64,000 nt of DNA from Arthrobacter sp. AK04 (lineage in GTDB: Bacteria > Actinomycetota > Actinomycetes > Actinomycetales > Micrococcaceae): contig NZ_JAJOMC010000011.1 of NCBI RefSeq assembly GCF_021129155.1, positions 39,901 to 103,900 on the forward strand, given 5' to 3'. Below are positions 42,814 to 50,587 of this stretch, piece by piece. The notes beneath the pieces are model-generated. The model ran no database searches. It was not told where the DNA came from and worked only from the letters and a program-made list of their open reading frames with translations. The position numbers and the translations under genes are program-made. How positions within the stretch are numbered: position 1 is the first letter of the stretch; every line of letters starts with the position of its first letter.

Positions 42814-44028
42814 ATGACAGCTGATCGCTACGCCCATCGCAGAACCAATGCCACCATCACGGTGACCGATACCCGCGGCAACCCGGTTCCTGGACAGCCA
42901 GTACGGGTAAAACAGGTGCAGCATGCCTTCGGTTTCGGGTGCACGCCCCCAGCGATGGACGACCGGGAAGAGCAAAGTCGAGAACTTTGGCGAGGGCTAT
43001 TTGATACGGCAACACTCGCTTTTTACTGGGGACGGTACGAGCCCACTCGTGGCGTCACTGAACGCAAAAAACTGCTCCAATCAGCCCAATGGCTTGCCAG
43101 TCGCGGGGTGCGGCTCAAGGGTCACCCGCTGGTGTGGCACACGGTGAAGGCGCCTTGGGTGGACCCGCTTCCGCTACCTGTTGCCGAGGAACTGCTGCGG
43201 GGGAGGATCCGCCGAGAAGTCCAGGATTTCGCTGGGCTCATCAACTCTTGGGACGCGATCAACGAGGTTGTCATCATGCCGGAGTTTATCAATGAGCCCG
43301 ATGGCGTCCAGAATGCCATTACCCGGATGTGCGCTGACAAGGGACGTGTGCCGATGGTGGCGCTTGCTATCGATGAGGCGAGGAGCCAGAACCCGGGGGC
43401 GCAGCTGATCTTAAACGACTTTGATCTGGGGCCGCGGTACGAACAACTCGTTGAGGAAGTCCTCGATGCCGGTATTCAGATCGATGCTATAGGTCTGCAA
43501 TCCCACATGCACAAAGGGTTCCGCGGGGAAGACCAACTCAATGACGTGTGCCAGCGATTCGCCAGGTTTGGGCTTCCACTGCATTGGACCGAGACCACCC
43601 TCCTTTCCGGGGACTTGATGCCCTCGCATGTGGGAGATCTCAACGACTACGTGATTGATGACTGGCCCACAACTACAGCTGGAGAGGAACGTCAGGCAGC
43701 GGAAATTGTCCGCCACTATTCAACTCTCGTGGCGCACCCGGCGGTTCAATCCATTACGTATTGGGGCTTTGACGACGCTAGGGCATGGCTCGGTGCGCCA
43801 AGTGGGCTGATCCGGCTCAATGGCTCTCCGAAGCCGGCCTACACAGCACTTCAGGACCTCATCCGCGGGAAATGGTGGCTGGATCCGATTGACATGGTCA
43901 CGGACGGAGACGGACGCATCAGCCTTGCCGCCTTCGCCGGGCGCTTTGAAATTGATTCAGGCAAGTCCAAAGCAACTGTCCAGTTGCCCGTTGGAGAAGC
44001 GCAACTGGAGATACCGCTGCCAGCCTAG
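42814..44028 (+). CDS. GH10 endo-1,4-beta-xylanase, cytoplasmic
   Basis: 404 residues. GH10 barrel: FDTATLAFYWGRYEPTRG, LKGHPLVWH, SWDAINEVV with Glu151 as acid/base, IDAIGLQSHMH, and LHWTETTLL with Glu260 as nucleophile, then SITYWGFDD. A small N-terminal beta domain (residues 10-45) and a C-terminal tail (~345-404) frame it. No signal peptide is present, so it acts on imported xylo-oligosaccharides. GAGGAAG precedes the ATG. It is the last gene of the operon. Confidence 0.9.
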   Translation: MTADRYAHRRTNATITVTDTRGNPVPGQPVRVKQVQHAFGFGCTPPAMDDREEQSRELWRGLFDTATLAFYWGRYEPTRGVTERKKLLQSAQWLASRGVRLKGHPLVWHTVKAPWVDPLPLPVAEELLRGRIRREVQDFAGLINSWDAINEVVIMPEFINEPDGVQNAITRMCADKGRVPMVALAIDEARSQNPGAQLILNDFDLGPRYEQLVEEVLDAGIQIDAIGLQSHMHKGFRGEDQLNDVCQRFARFGLPLHWTETTLLSGDLMPSHVGDLNDYVIDDWPTTTAGEERQAAEIVRHYSTLVAHPAVQSITYWGFDDARAWLGAPSGLIRLNGSPKPAYTALQDLIRGKWWLDPIDMVTDGDGRISLAAFAGRFEIDSGKSKATVQLPVGEAQLEIPLPA

Positions 44029-44074
44029 CAACGACGTCGAACACCAGGGCAAAACGAGACGGAACTCCTTCACC

Positions 44075-44460
44075 GGCTCTTCAAGGTCCCCGGGGAATGG
44101 TCTGCTGAGATGAATGCGCATGCTGCCATTCGGGCGGCACTTCTCAAGAGGATACGCGATTTGTAGTTGTCCGGATTTCGATGGCCCCGGGCGTGTTCGC
44201 TTGATGTGTTTTATTGCAGCGTTGTTGGTTTCTACTTTGGCTGCGGTTGCACCAGTGACGATGAGGACTTCGATCTCGGCCCACCACCGGCACACGGTCC
44301 GGTAGAGCCTGTTTGTTTCCGGCATCGCGGCGCGTGCCACGATCAGTAAGCGCGTTCTTGGCAGCACCCGCGTCCTCGAGGGAGCTGGTGTTCAGCAGCA
44401 GAGTGCGAAGCTGTTCCTTGACCTGCCGGGCGGCTTAGAGGCTGCCAGTCGGATCAATCA
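44075..44460 (-). mobile_element. Degenerate ISL3-family transposase relic
   Basis: Pieces of an ISL3 transposase C-terminus read in three frames on the minus strand: MIDPTGSL-stop-AARQVKEQLRTLL, then MPETNRLYRTVCRWW with TNNAAIKHIKR, then RNPDNYKSRILLRSAARMAA. Two frameshifts and one stop separate them. GGCTCTTC at 44075-44082 matches the first bases of ISL3-type terminal inverted repeats (as in IS31831-like elements) and probably marks one end; the other end is not seen. The element is dead and lies between the xylanase and lacI. Confidence 0.72.
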
Positions 44461-44697
44461 TCGGCGGAGAATACCCCGGCCAGCCGGTGGTGGCCCTGTT
44501 CTGGAAGGTTCCCGTCCGCCCGTGGCCCCGCCGGACCCAAAAAATCAGGTCGGTGCCGCTCCACCCAGATGGACGGGCCACCGAAAGGCACAACGACCGA
44601 GCCAATGGTCAGATCAAGGCTGAAATGACATCCGGATGGATTGGGACCATCCTGCCAGCGGGTACCATACCTGCCAAATTCAATTAGACACCAAGGC

Positions 44698-45714
44698 TTA
44701 GCCAGCCGGAGGTGCCGTGGACTCCCTGATGACCAGATCCGTGCCTAGCTCAACTCTGGGCGAAGCAATCGGCTTACCACGGGCCATGGAGATCAACGTT
44801 CGTGTGGCCAGCATCGCCATCTCAGCGAGCGGCTGGTTGACAGTGGTAAGTGAGGGCGTGAGCCAGTCCGAAACGGGCAGGTTGTCATACCCGATGATGG
44901 AGAGATCACGGGGAATGAGCAGCCCAAGTTCACGGGCCGCGCGCATCACTCCCAGTGCCTGGTAGTCAGAGCCGGCGAAGATGGCTGTAGGGCGTTTCGG
45001 GCCCTGGAGGAGTTCAAACCCATGTTGATATCCGGCCTCCTTTTCAAAGTTTCCCCAACGAATCAACGCCGGGTCGTAGTCGAGTCCCACCTCGTCATGG
45101 GCGCTCTTGAATCCGTCAACGCGCGCCCTGCTGCAGAGAACATCACTCGGCCCGGAAATCACGGCAATTCTTTTGTGACCGAGCCCAATGAGGTGCCGGG
45201 TTGCAACTAGGCCGCCGTTCCAGTTGTTGGAGCCAACGGTGGGAACATTTGATGCGGGTTCACCATACGCATCGATGACGACGTAGGGTATGGAGCGCGC
45301 ATCAAGTTGCTGGCGTTGAGCCTCATCGAGTCCGGAGAGGACCAGCACCACTCCGATGGAGCGGCGGGCCATGATGTTCTCGAGCCATTTCTTGGACGGT
45401 CGGTGTGATCCTCCCAAGTGTGAGAGCACAACGCCGATGTGTTCTGGCCCCGCGGCCTGCTCAACTCCCCGAATAATTTCAAGAGCCCAGCCGCTGCCCG
45501 TTTCGTGAAAAACGAGATCAAGCAGGTCAGCTGATCGGGAGGTGGAATTCGCAGCAACGGGCTTGCGGTAGTTATGCCGTGTCAGTGCTTCCTCAACCCG
45601 AACCCGTGTCTGCGCGGCAACGTCTTCCTTGCCGTTGAGGACTCGGGAAATCGTGGGAACGGAAACGCCCAGCTCATCGGCGATTTCAGCAATCGTGATG
45701 CGTCCTTTGACCAT
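44698..45714 (-). CDS. LacI-family repressor of the xylan operon
   Basis: 338 residues, complete. Headpiece ITIAEIADELGVSVPTISRVLNGKEDVAAQTRVRVEEAL, then the periplasmic-binding-like sugar domain (VVLVLSGLDEAQRQQL, HKRIAVISGPSDVLCSRARVDGF, PTAIFAGSDYQALGVMRAARELGLLIPRDLSIIGYDNLPVSDWLTPSLTTVNQP). AGGAGG precedes the ATG. The operator-like CAAAACTATCG is 23 bp upstream of it and recurs twice before the xylan operon. It is convergent with that operon, across the ISL3 relic. Confidence 0.9.
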   Translation of the reverse strand: MVKGRITIAEIADELGVSVPTISRVLNGKEDVAAQTRVRVEEALTRHNYRKPVAANSTSRSADLLDLVFHETGSGWALEIIRGVEQAAGPEHIGVVLSHLGGSHRPSKKWLENIMARRSIGVVLVLSGLDEAQRQQLDARSIPYVVIDAYGEPASNVPTVGSNNWNGGLVATRHLIGLGHKRIAVISGPSDVLCSRARVDGFKSAHDEVGLDYDPALIRWGNFEKEAGYQHGFELLQGPKRPTAIFAGSDYQALGVMRAARELGLLIPRDLSIIGYDNLPVSDWLTPSLTTVNQPLAEMAMLATRTLISMARGKPIASPRVELGTDLVIRESTAPPAG

Positions 45715-45736
45715 CTCAGCTTTCCTCCTGTCCCCT

Positions 45737-45747
45737 CAAAACTATCG
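45737..45747. promoter_or_regulatory. Operator-like motif before lacI
   Basis: CAAAACTATCG, identical over 11 bp (13 with the leading CT) to 33368-33378 upstream of the xylan operon. It suggests autoregulation by this LacI protein. Confidence 0.6.
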
Positions 45748-46303
45748 CTGGACTCAATGATACTTACGGCAGGCAGCAATACGGATAGAGTTCCGGCTGG
45801 TGCTTCGCGCCGGTCGCGGCCAAGTCCGGCAAAGGGGCATCGAAAACCCTCGGCCATAAACGGCTCTTCCAGGTTTCCAGGGAAATAGGTTCATGTTGTA
45901 GCTAGCAGCGGACTCGTGGTCCTAATGCGATGAGGGAGCGGCAAGCGCGAGGAATTCCCGCATCCTTGGGTCTCGACCCCGGCAGCGGGAACTAATACCA
46001 CTCACGAAAAATCTCTGGAATATGCGTCACTATCAGGCCCTGTTCCATACTCCTCTGCACGCCGGCAACCTGGCTGGTGTCCGTTCCGGGCATGTATCCG
46101 GAATTTATGTCAGGTGAGCGGCGCCTGGGTCTTCGCTGATGCTGTAGACGGTTTGGAAGGGAAGACGCGGAACCGTCTCGCCTCGAAGCAATTCTCCGGA
46201 CCTAGGCTCAGCCACGATAGGTGAGTGCGAGTTTGTCGCCCCGACAGAACCCTCTCATCAGTAGGTAATAAAGGCCTTTTCGAGCTCTCCCCGGGCAACT
46301 TAC
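45748..46303. other. Non-coding stretch between lacI and the first 208-bp repeat
   Basis: About 550 bp with no supportable gene on either strand, apart from the lacI promoter at its left end. The open frames are short, lack ribosome-binding sites and resemble nothing known. Confidence 0.5.
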
Positions 46304-46512
46304 AACGCCGATAACGGATATTCCGTCAACCTGCCTCGGCAGGGCGCACCCGTGCGTGCTGATGACGCGGCCGGAACTGGTGGCGACTCTGATCCGTCCA
46401 TGGCTGGGGTCAATTCGGGTTATCCACGGCTGGAAATTGGGAGCCGTTGGGGGAGCTCCCTGGCAGCGGTAGCGGTGGATAACCTTTGAGAATTGTCCCC
46501 GGCTGTGGGCGG
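46304..46512. repeat. Copy A of a ~208-bp repeat with an internal inverted repeat
   Basis: Closely similar to 49837-50043 along its whole length and in the same orientation (roughly four-fifths identical by eye). The 3' half is an imperfect inverted repeat: GGCTGGGG..CAATT..GGTTATCCAC (46400-46427) against GTGGATAACC (46475-46484)..AATTGTCCCCGGCT. The inner 10-bp arms are perfect. It lies just downstream of the small gene at 46542-46760. Confidence 0.7.
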
Positions 46513-46541
46513 CGGCAACATACTTGTCAGGTGGGGGTGTA

Positions 46542-46760
46542 CTACAGGCGTACGCGCTTTTGGACGTGGAGTTTGTCGGCGTGGAGGAACAGTCTGCGGG
46601 TGTCTGCGCCGTTCGGGGTGAACCAGAAGACGCTGCCGTCCAGGGCGACCATGTCGACGATTCCTGACGCCACGAGTTTCCCGTTCTTGTAGACATTTAA
46701 TTGGTCGCCACGTTGTAGTCGTGTCCAGTGGGGGACCGGTTCTGTTTGGCGGGCTGGCAT
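46542..46760 (-). CDS. Small beta-rich protein, paralogue of the broken gene at 50245-50499
   Basis: 72 residues. LQRGDQLNVYKNGKLVASG, IVDMVALDGSVFWFT and GADTRRLFLHADKLHVQKR suggest a small SH3-like beta barrel; no function is known. The same pattern (G-x-x-V-x-V..G..V-DGS-x-x-W..GA-x-x-RR) is in the gene at 50245. Of two ATGs, the second (46760) is chosen because AAAGGA ends right at the first one, leaving no spacer for it. The 208-bp repeat lies 29 bp downstream. Confidence 0.65.
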   Translation of the reverse strand: MPARQTEPVPHWTRLQRGDQLNVYKNGKLVASGIVDMVALDGSVFWFTPNGADTRRLFLHADKLHVQKRVRL

Positions 46761-46839
46761 GGCCATCCTTTATTGTGCTGACCGGACGGAGCAGCGGACT
46801 GATACTCACGTCGTGTTGGGAGCTTTCGGGGAACAAACG

Positions 46840-46873
46840 AGAAGGCGGGCTGAGAGTTCAACCCGCCTTCTCT
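46840..46873 (-). terminator. Hairpin terminator of the gntR-matC transcript
   Basis: GAGAAGGCGGG and CCCGCCTTCTC form a perfect 11-bp stem with a 12-base loop, 10 bp after the matC stop. On the minus strand CGTTTGTT follows, a modest T-rich tail. Confidence 0.6.
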
Positions 46874-46883
46874 TGGCGGTGGG

Positions 46884-48155
46884 TTAGATCACGACGAACA
46901 GGAGCCAGGCCAGCAGGGGTGCTGCGACGATCATGGACATGCCCCAGATCATCATGCCGCGGAAGGTTTTTTCGCGTTTTTCTTCTTCGGTGTTGGCTAC
47001 AACGAGCGCCCCGCCCGTGGAGAAGGGGCTGGAGTCTACGGCCGATGCGGCGATGCAGAGCGCGATCACGAAGCCCAGGACGCCGATGGAGCCGGTGGTG
47101 AGCAGGGGTGCTGCCAGTGGGACGAGTACGACGAACATGGCGTTGGTGGAGGCGAAGGCTGATACCACACCGGCAACAACCAGCATCATCAGTGCTGCCA
47201 GCAGGGGTGTGCCGATGCCGGCGACGGAGTTGGCGAGTTCTTGGATGACGCCGGCGGTTTCGAGCATGCTGATATAGGTGACGATGCCGCCGATGAGGAG
47301 GATCACGTTCCAGCCGATGTGTCCGAGGGCTTCCTTGGAGTGCTGCGGGTAGAGAGCTGACAGTGTCACGGCGGCGGCGAGGGCGAGGAATCCGACGTCG
47401 AGCTTGAAGCCCAGGGCCCCGACGAGAATGCTGGCCATTAGCACTACGGTGACGATTTTCTGGCCGGTCCAGGTTGCTGTCTTTGTGATGGTTCCGGTGC
47501 CGCCGCCGAGGTATGAGGTGGTGGAGTCCGCGGTTTCTTCTTCGCGTCCGCGGCGCATCAGTTCGGGTCCGCCCAACAGGATGAACGCCACTGCGTTGAT
47601 GACAACGTTTGCGATGAAGGTCCAGAGAAAGAGCTGGCCGGCGTCCACCGAGACGCCGACTTTGTCCAGGACGCCGTCGACGATGTTGTAGTACACGGCG
47701 ATGGGGGAGAACCCGCCAGCATTGGTGCCGTTGATGATGCACAGGCCCACAAGGAGCGGGTTGATCCTGTAGCGCTGGGCGAAAGCCAGCCCGACGGGGA
47801 TGAGGATCGCGTTCGTCGCTGCCGAGAGCGCCCCCGAGCCGGTGATGATGGCGGCAAGGATGAAGAAGACCCAGGGGACCAGGGCAACCCGACCCCGAAC
47901 TGCTCCCACGGCGCCTCCGACAATCTGGTCAATAGTGCCGTTGGCCCTGGCCATGCCGAAGAGGTAGGTCACGCCTAAGAGTGTGATCAGGAGGCTGCCC
48001 GGGAAGCCGGAGGCGATCCCGGATGCTGTCTGACCGAAGTACAGGACGCCCAGCAGGAAGGCGACAACCAGGGCGACGGCGCCCATGTTGATACTGCGCC
48101 ACATTGAGAGGCCGAAGATAAGGACAAGGCCGGAAACGGCCACGAGTTCTTGCAT
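46884..48155 (-). CDS. MatC-type dicarboxylate carrier
   Basis: 423 residues, ~11-12 helices. The N-terminus (LVAVSGLVLIFGLSMWRSINMGAVALVVAFLLGVLYF) and LLITLLGVTYLFGMARANGTIDQIVGGAVG match the MatC_N dicarboxylate carrier family; the C-terminal half has SAFASTNAMFVVLVPLAAPLL and DSSPFSTGGALVVANT, anion-transporter-like loops. MatC relatives import malonate or other dicarboxylates. It lies 3 bp after the GntR gene on the same strand, so regulator and carrier are co-transcribed. Confidence 0.82.
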   Translation of the reverse strand: MQELVAVSGLVLIFGLSMWRSINMGAVALVVAFLLGVLYFGQTASGIASGFPGSLLITLLGVTYLFGMARANGTIDQIVGGAVGAVRGRVALVPWVFFILAAIITGSGALSAATNAILIPVGLAFAQRYRINPLLVGLCIINGTNAGGFSPIAVYYNIVDGVLDKVGVSVDAGQLFLWTFIANVVINAVAFILLGGPELMRRGREEETADSTTSYLGGGTGTITKTATWTGQKIVTVVLMASILVGALGFKLDVGFLALAAAVTLSALYPQHSKEALGHIGWNVILLIGGIVTYISMLETAGVIQELANSVAGIGTPLLAALMMLVVAGVVSAFASTNAMFVVLVPLAAPLLTTGSIGVLGFVIALCIAASAVDSSPFSTGGALVVANTEEEKREKTFRGMMIWGMSMIVAAPLLAWLLFVVI

Positions 48156-48158
48156 GGC

Positions 48159-48905
48159 TTAGTTGATCTCCACTTGGTATCGGAATGATGATGCCAGCCC
48201 GTAGGACTCGCGGTACTCGGCGACGTCGCCGGTGTGGGTGCGTGCGATGCGGTTGATTTTGACGAGGGGATCCCCGGCTGCGCAGTCCAGGAGTGCGGCC
48301 TGAGGTTCGGTGGCCTGGGTGACCGAGAGTTCCTCGGTTGCTGAGCCGATAACGAGGCCAATCCGGTTTTCGTATTCCGGATACAGCAGGCTCCCGAGTT
48401 CAGCGGGGTCGATGTCGGCGATCGGCTGAAACTTCGGCAGCGGTAGCCAGATGTCTTCGACGAGGAAGGGTGTATCTTGCCACAGACGCAGCCGGTGCAG
48501 GTGCAGTACCGGAGACTGTTCCTCTAGATTTAGGGCCGCGGCCACCTCGGCCGGGGAGTCCTGCGTGTTTCGTTCCAGGATGCGGCTGCCGGGTGTCTGG
48601 CCCGTTCCTCCGTGCATCCGGAAGAAGCGGAACAGAGAGTTCTGGAAGGTAGCCCGACGGACATACGTGCCGCGTCCCTGATGGCGCTCCAGGAGTCCCT
48701 CAGCGGCGAGCTCCGCAAGGACGCGCCGCAACGTACCCACCGAAATGCCGTACTCCTCAGACAGAGCAGATTCGGCCGGCAGTGGTGTGCTGCTGCCCCA
48801 CTCGTTCGCCCGGATACGCCGGATCATGTCGTCTTTGACCCGGGCGTGCAGAGGCAGACGCTGATCGGTGTGTGCCAGTGCTGGGGAGGCAGAAGCTTGT
48901 GTCAT
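48159..48905 (-). CDS. GntR-family regulator, HutC/UTRA subgroup
   Basis: 248 residues. Winged helix at ~20-85: LHARVKDDMIRRIRANEWGSSTPLPAESALSEEYGISVGTLRRVLAELAAEGLLERHQGRGTYV. A UTRA effector domain follows (PVLHLHRLRLWQDTPFLVEDIWLPLPKF, GDPLVKINRIARTHTGDVAEYRESYGL). It is divergent from the amidohydrolase gene, with a 26-bp perfect dyad between them, so it probably represses both directions. Confidence 0.87.
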   Translation of the reverse strand: MTQASASPALAHTDQRLPLHARVKDDMIRRIRANEWGSSTPLPAESALSEEYGISVGTLRRVLAELAAEGLLERHQGRGTYVRRATFQNSLFRFFRMHGGTGQTPGSRILERNTQDSPAEVAAALNLEEQSPVLHLHRLRLWQDTPFLVEDIWLPLPKFQPIADIDPAELGSLLYPEYENRIGLVIGSATEELSVTQATEPQAALLDCAAGDPLVKINRIARTHTGDVAEYRESYGLASSFRYQVEIN

Positions 48906-48927
48906 GCCTCACAGCCTAGAGCAGATT

Positions 48928-48953
48928 CCTTTATAGGTCTAGTCCTATAAAGG
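48928..48953. promoter_or_regulatory. GntR operator, perfect 10+6+10 dyad
   Basis: CCTTTATAGG (48928-48937) and CCTATAAAGG (48944-48953) are exact reverse complements around TCTAGT. It fills the 75-bp gap between the divergent GntR and amidohydrolase genes. The TATAGG/CCTATA half-sites also resemble -10 elements, so binding would block both promoters. Confidence 0.65.
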
Positions 48954-48980
48954 TTTAGCAGATTGAGCTACAGTGATTCC

Positions 48981-49835
48981 ATGTTCCGAGCCTCTGCACC
49001 ACTGGTCGACACCCATGCGCACATCTTCTACCGGGGACTTACACCTACCGCCAACGCAAGGTACGTCCCGCACTACGATGCGACACTGGACCAGTACTTG
49101 AGCGTCCTGACTGCCCATGGTGTGGCACGGGGGGTCCTCGTGCAGCCAAGTTTCCTGGGTTCGGACAACAGTTACCTTCTGACTGCGTTGGCGGCGGAGC
49201 CAGACAGGCTCCGGGGCGTGGTCGTGGTTGACGACGCAACCCTGCAATGCGAACTTTCAGAGGAAAGGGTGCGCGCTCTGGACGCGGCGGGCGTGCGGGG
49301 CGTCCGCTTGAACCTCGTGGGCCAGCCTGTTCCTGACCTCTTTTCCGCCTCTTGGATGGTTGCGGGAGAGGTGATGGCGGACAGCAGGTGGCACTTGGAA
49401 ATTCAGGCATCGGGGCAACAATGGCTCGAGCTTGCTCCCGCCCTCTCGGCGTGGCCCACAAAACTGGTCATCGATCACCTCGGCCTGCCCAAACGAGAAC
49501 ACCCCGGGGCGATCGAAGCGGTATTAAACCTGGCCGGGCTCGACAAGTGCTGGGTAAAGGTATCCGCTCCTTACCGCTCTTCCTACGACCAGGCGGAGTC
49601 GATATTTTCCCTTTTCCTGAAGCGTGGTTCCACTGACAGGCTCCTCTACGGCAGCGACTGGCCATTCACACGTCACGAAGACAACGGCTACCCGGAACTC
49701 CTTGCATGGGCCCGGAAACTCGCGGGCGAGGAACTGCTCAACCGCATGATGACCACAAACGCCTACACACTTCTTGAGTGGCCGGCAGAATCCGACAACC
49801 TCGTTGCTGAGCCGATACTCCAGCGCCCTAACTAA
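48981..49835 (+). CDS. Amidohydrolase-2 family hydrolase (LigI-like lactonase type)
   Basis: 284 residues. Metal motif VDTHAHIF near the start, RGVRLNLVGQP, TKLVIDHLGLPK and the terminal LLYGSDWPFTRHE with the conserved Asp. This is the TIM-barrel metal hydrolase layout of 2-pyrone-4,6-dicarboxylate lactonase relatives, which hydrolyse lactones or decarboxylate acids. With MatC it suggests uptake and opening of a (lactone) dicarboxylate. ATG 48981 has no good ribosome-binding site; TTG 48963, 9 bases after AAAGG, is a real alternative. Confidence 0.8.
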   Translation: MFRASAPLVDTHAHIFYRGLTPTANARYVPHYDATLDQYLSVLTAHGVARGVLVQPSFLGSDNSYLLTALAAEPDRLRGVVVVDDATLQCELSEERVRALDAAGVRGVRLNLVGQPVPDLFSASWMVAGEVMADSRWHLEIQASGQQWLELAPALSAWPTKLVIDHLGLPKREHPGAIEAVLNLAGLDKCWVKVSAPYRSSYDQAESIFSLFLKRGSTDRLLYGSDWPFTRHEDNGYPELLAWARKLAGEELLNRMMTTNAYTLLEWPAESDNLVAEPILQRPN

Positions 49836-49836
49836 A

Positions 49837-50043
49837 AACGCCGAAAACGGTATTCCGTCAACCCGCCTCGGCTGGCATACCCTGCTTGCTGACCACGCAG
49901 TCGGAACTCGTGGTGACCCTGATCCGTCCACGGCCGGGGCCAATTCAGGTTATCCACGGATGCAAAATTGGAAGCCGTTGGGGTAGCTCTCTGGCAGCAA
50001 TAGCGGTGGATAACCTATGAAAATTGTCCCCGGCTGTGGGCGG
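49837..50043. repeat. Copy B of the ~208-bp repeat with an internal inverted repeat
   Basis: Matches 46304-46512. The inner arms GGTTATCCAC (49948-49957) and GTGGATAACC (50006-50015) are perfect; the outer arms GGCCGGGG..CAATT and AATTGTCCCCGGCT pair with one mismatch. In copy A the outer arm reads GGCTGGGG, which still pairs through a G-U. It starts 2 bp after the amidohydrolase stop. Confidence 0.7.
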
Positions 50044-50078
50044 ACGGACCTGATTTCCCGTTCAAAACGTAGATCAAT

Positions 50079-50108
50079 TCCCTTTGCTCGGAGGACCGAG
50101 CAAAGGGA
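50079..50108. other. Strong 13-bp hairpin in non-coding DNA
   Basis: TCCCTTTGCTCGG and CCGAGCAAAGGGA form a perfect stem around AGGA. It lies between repeat copy B and the broken small gene, and has no T-run after it in either direction. It may be a terminator, part of an RNA, or a remnant of a mobile sequence. The rest of 50044-50244 shows no gene. Confidence 0.5.
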
Positions 50109-50244
50109 CCGTGTGTCAGCTTTGGCTGTGCTCTTCAATGACGAGACGGCCTCGGAGCTACACCATCCGGACGCCATGGGGTGGGAGCCGCTGGTCGTCG
50201 AAGCTTGAGTGCGCAGATCTAGTTTCCCCTCGACACGATCGCTG

Positions 50245-50499
50245 TCAGTTCCAGGTACGGCGGATGTACGTTCCTGGTTGTTGTTCTATGACGCGCCGGC
50301 TGTGGGCTCCGTCCTGCATCAACCACAGTAGAGATCCGTCGGCCATGACAGCTTCGACGCGCCCGCGGTCGGTCATGCTGCCGTGAGTGTGGACTTCGAC
50401 GTCCTGGCCGGTCAGCACAGTCCAGTCGTCAACAGGCTGCCACGGTGCGAAAGAGTGGATGTTTGTTTAGTCTTGATTCGGCGTCGTGCTTGTTTGCAT
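50245..50499 (-). pseudogene. Small beta-rich protein gene with an in-frame stop
   Basis: From ATG 50499, preceded by GAGGAC, the frame reads MQTSTTPNQD and stops at TAA 50467-50469. In the same frame it continues TNIHSFAPWQPVDDWTVL, GQDVEVHTHG, GRVEAVMADGSLLWLMQDGA and SRRVIEQ, ending at 50245. The second part is clearly related to the intact protein at 46542-46760. A single change (such as CAA to TAA) would explain it; a downstream start at GTG in WTVLTG would give a shorter product. Sequencing error is also possible. Confidence 0.68.
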
Positions 50500-50587
50500 G
50501 TCGTCCTCGAGCTTCATGCAGCAGGACGCTGAGCAACTTTGTGACGGGGAGCATAACGTTCGCGAATGATGTTTGTCTTTTGAGCGT

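Noticed and set aside
44487..44687. 66-codon + frame next to the IS relic
   Set aside because: No ribosome-binding site, unusual composition, and located in decayed DNA.
46418..50015. TTATCCACG sequences resembling DnaA boxes, as a possible origin
   Set aside because: Each repeat copy has just two inverted near-matches (last base differs from the consensus), with no box cluster, AT-rich unwinding region or dnaA/dnaN nearby. They are better explained as arms of the hairpin.
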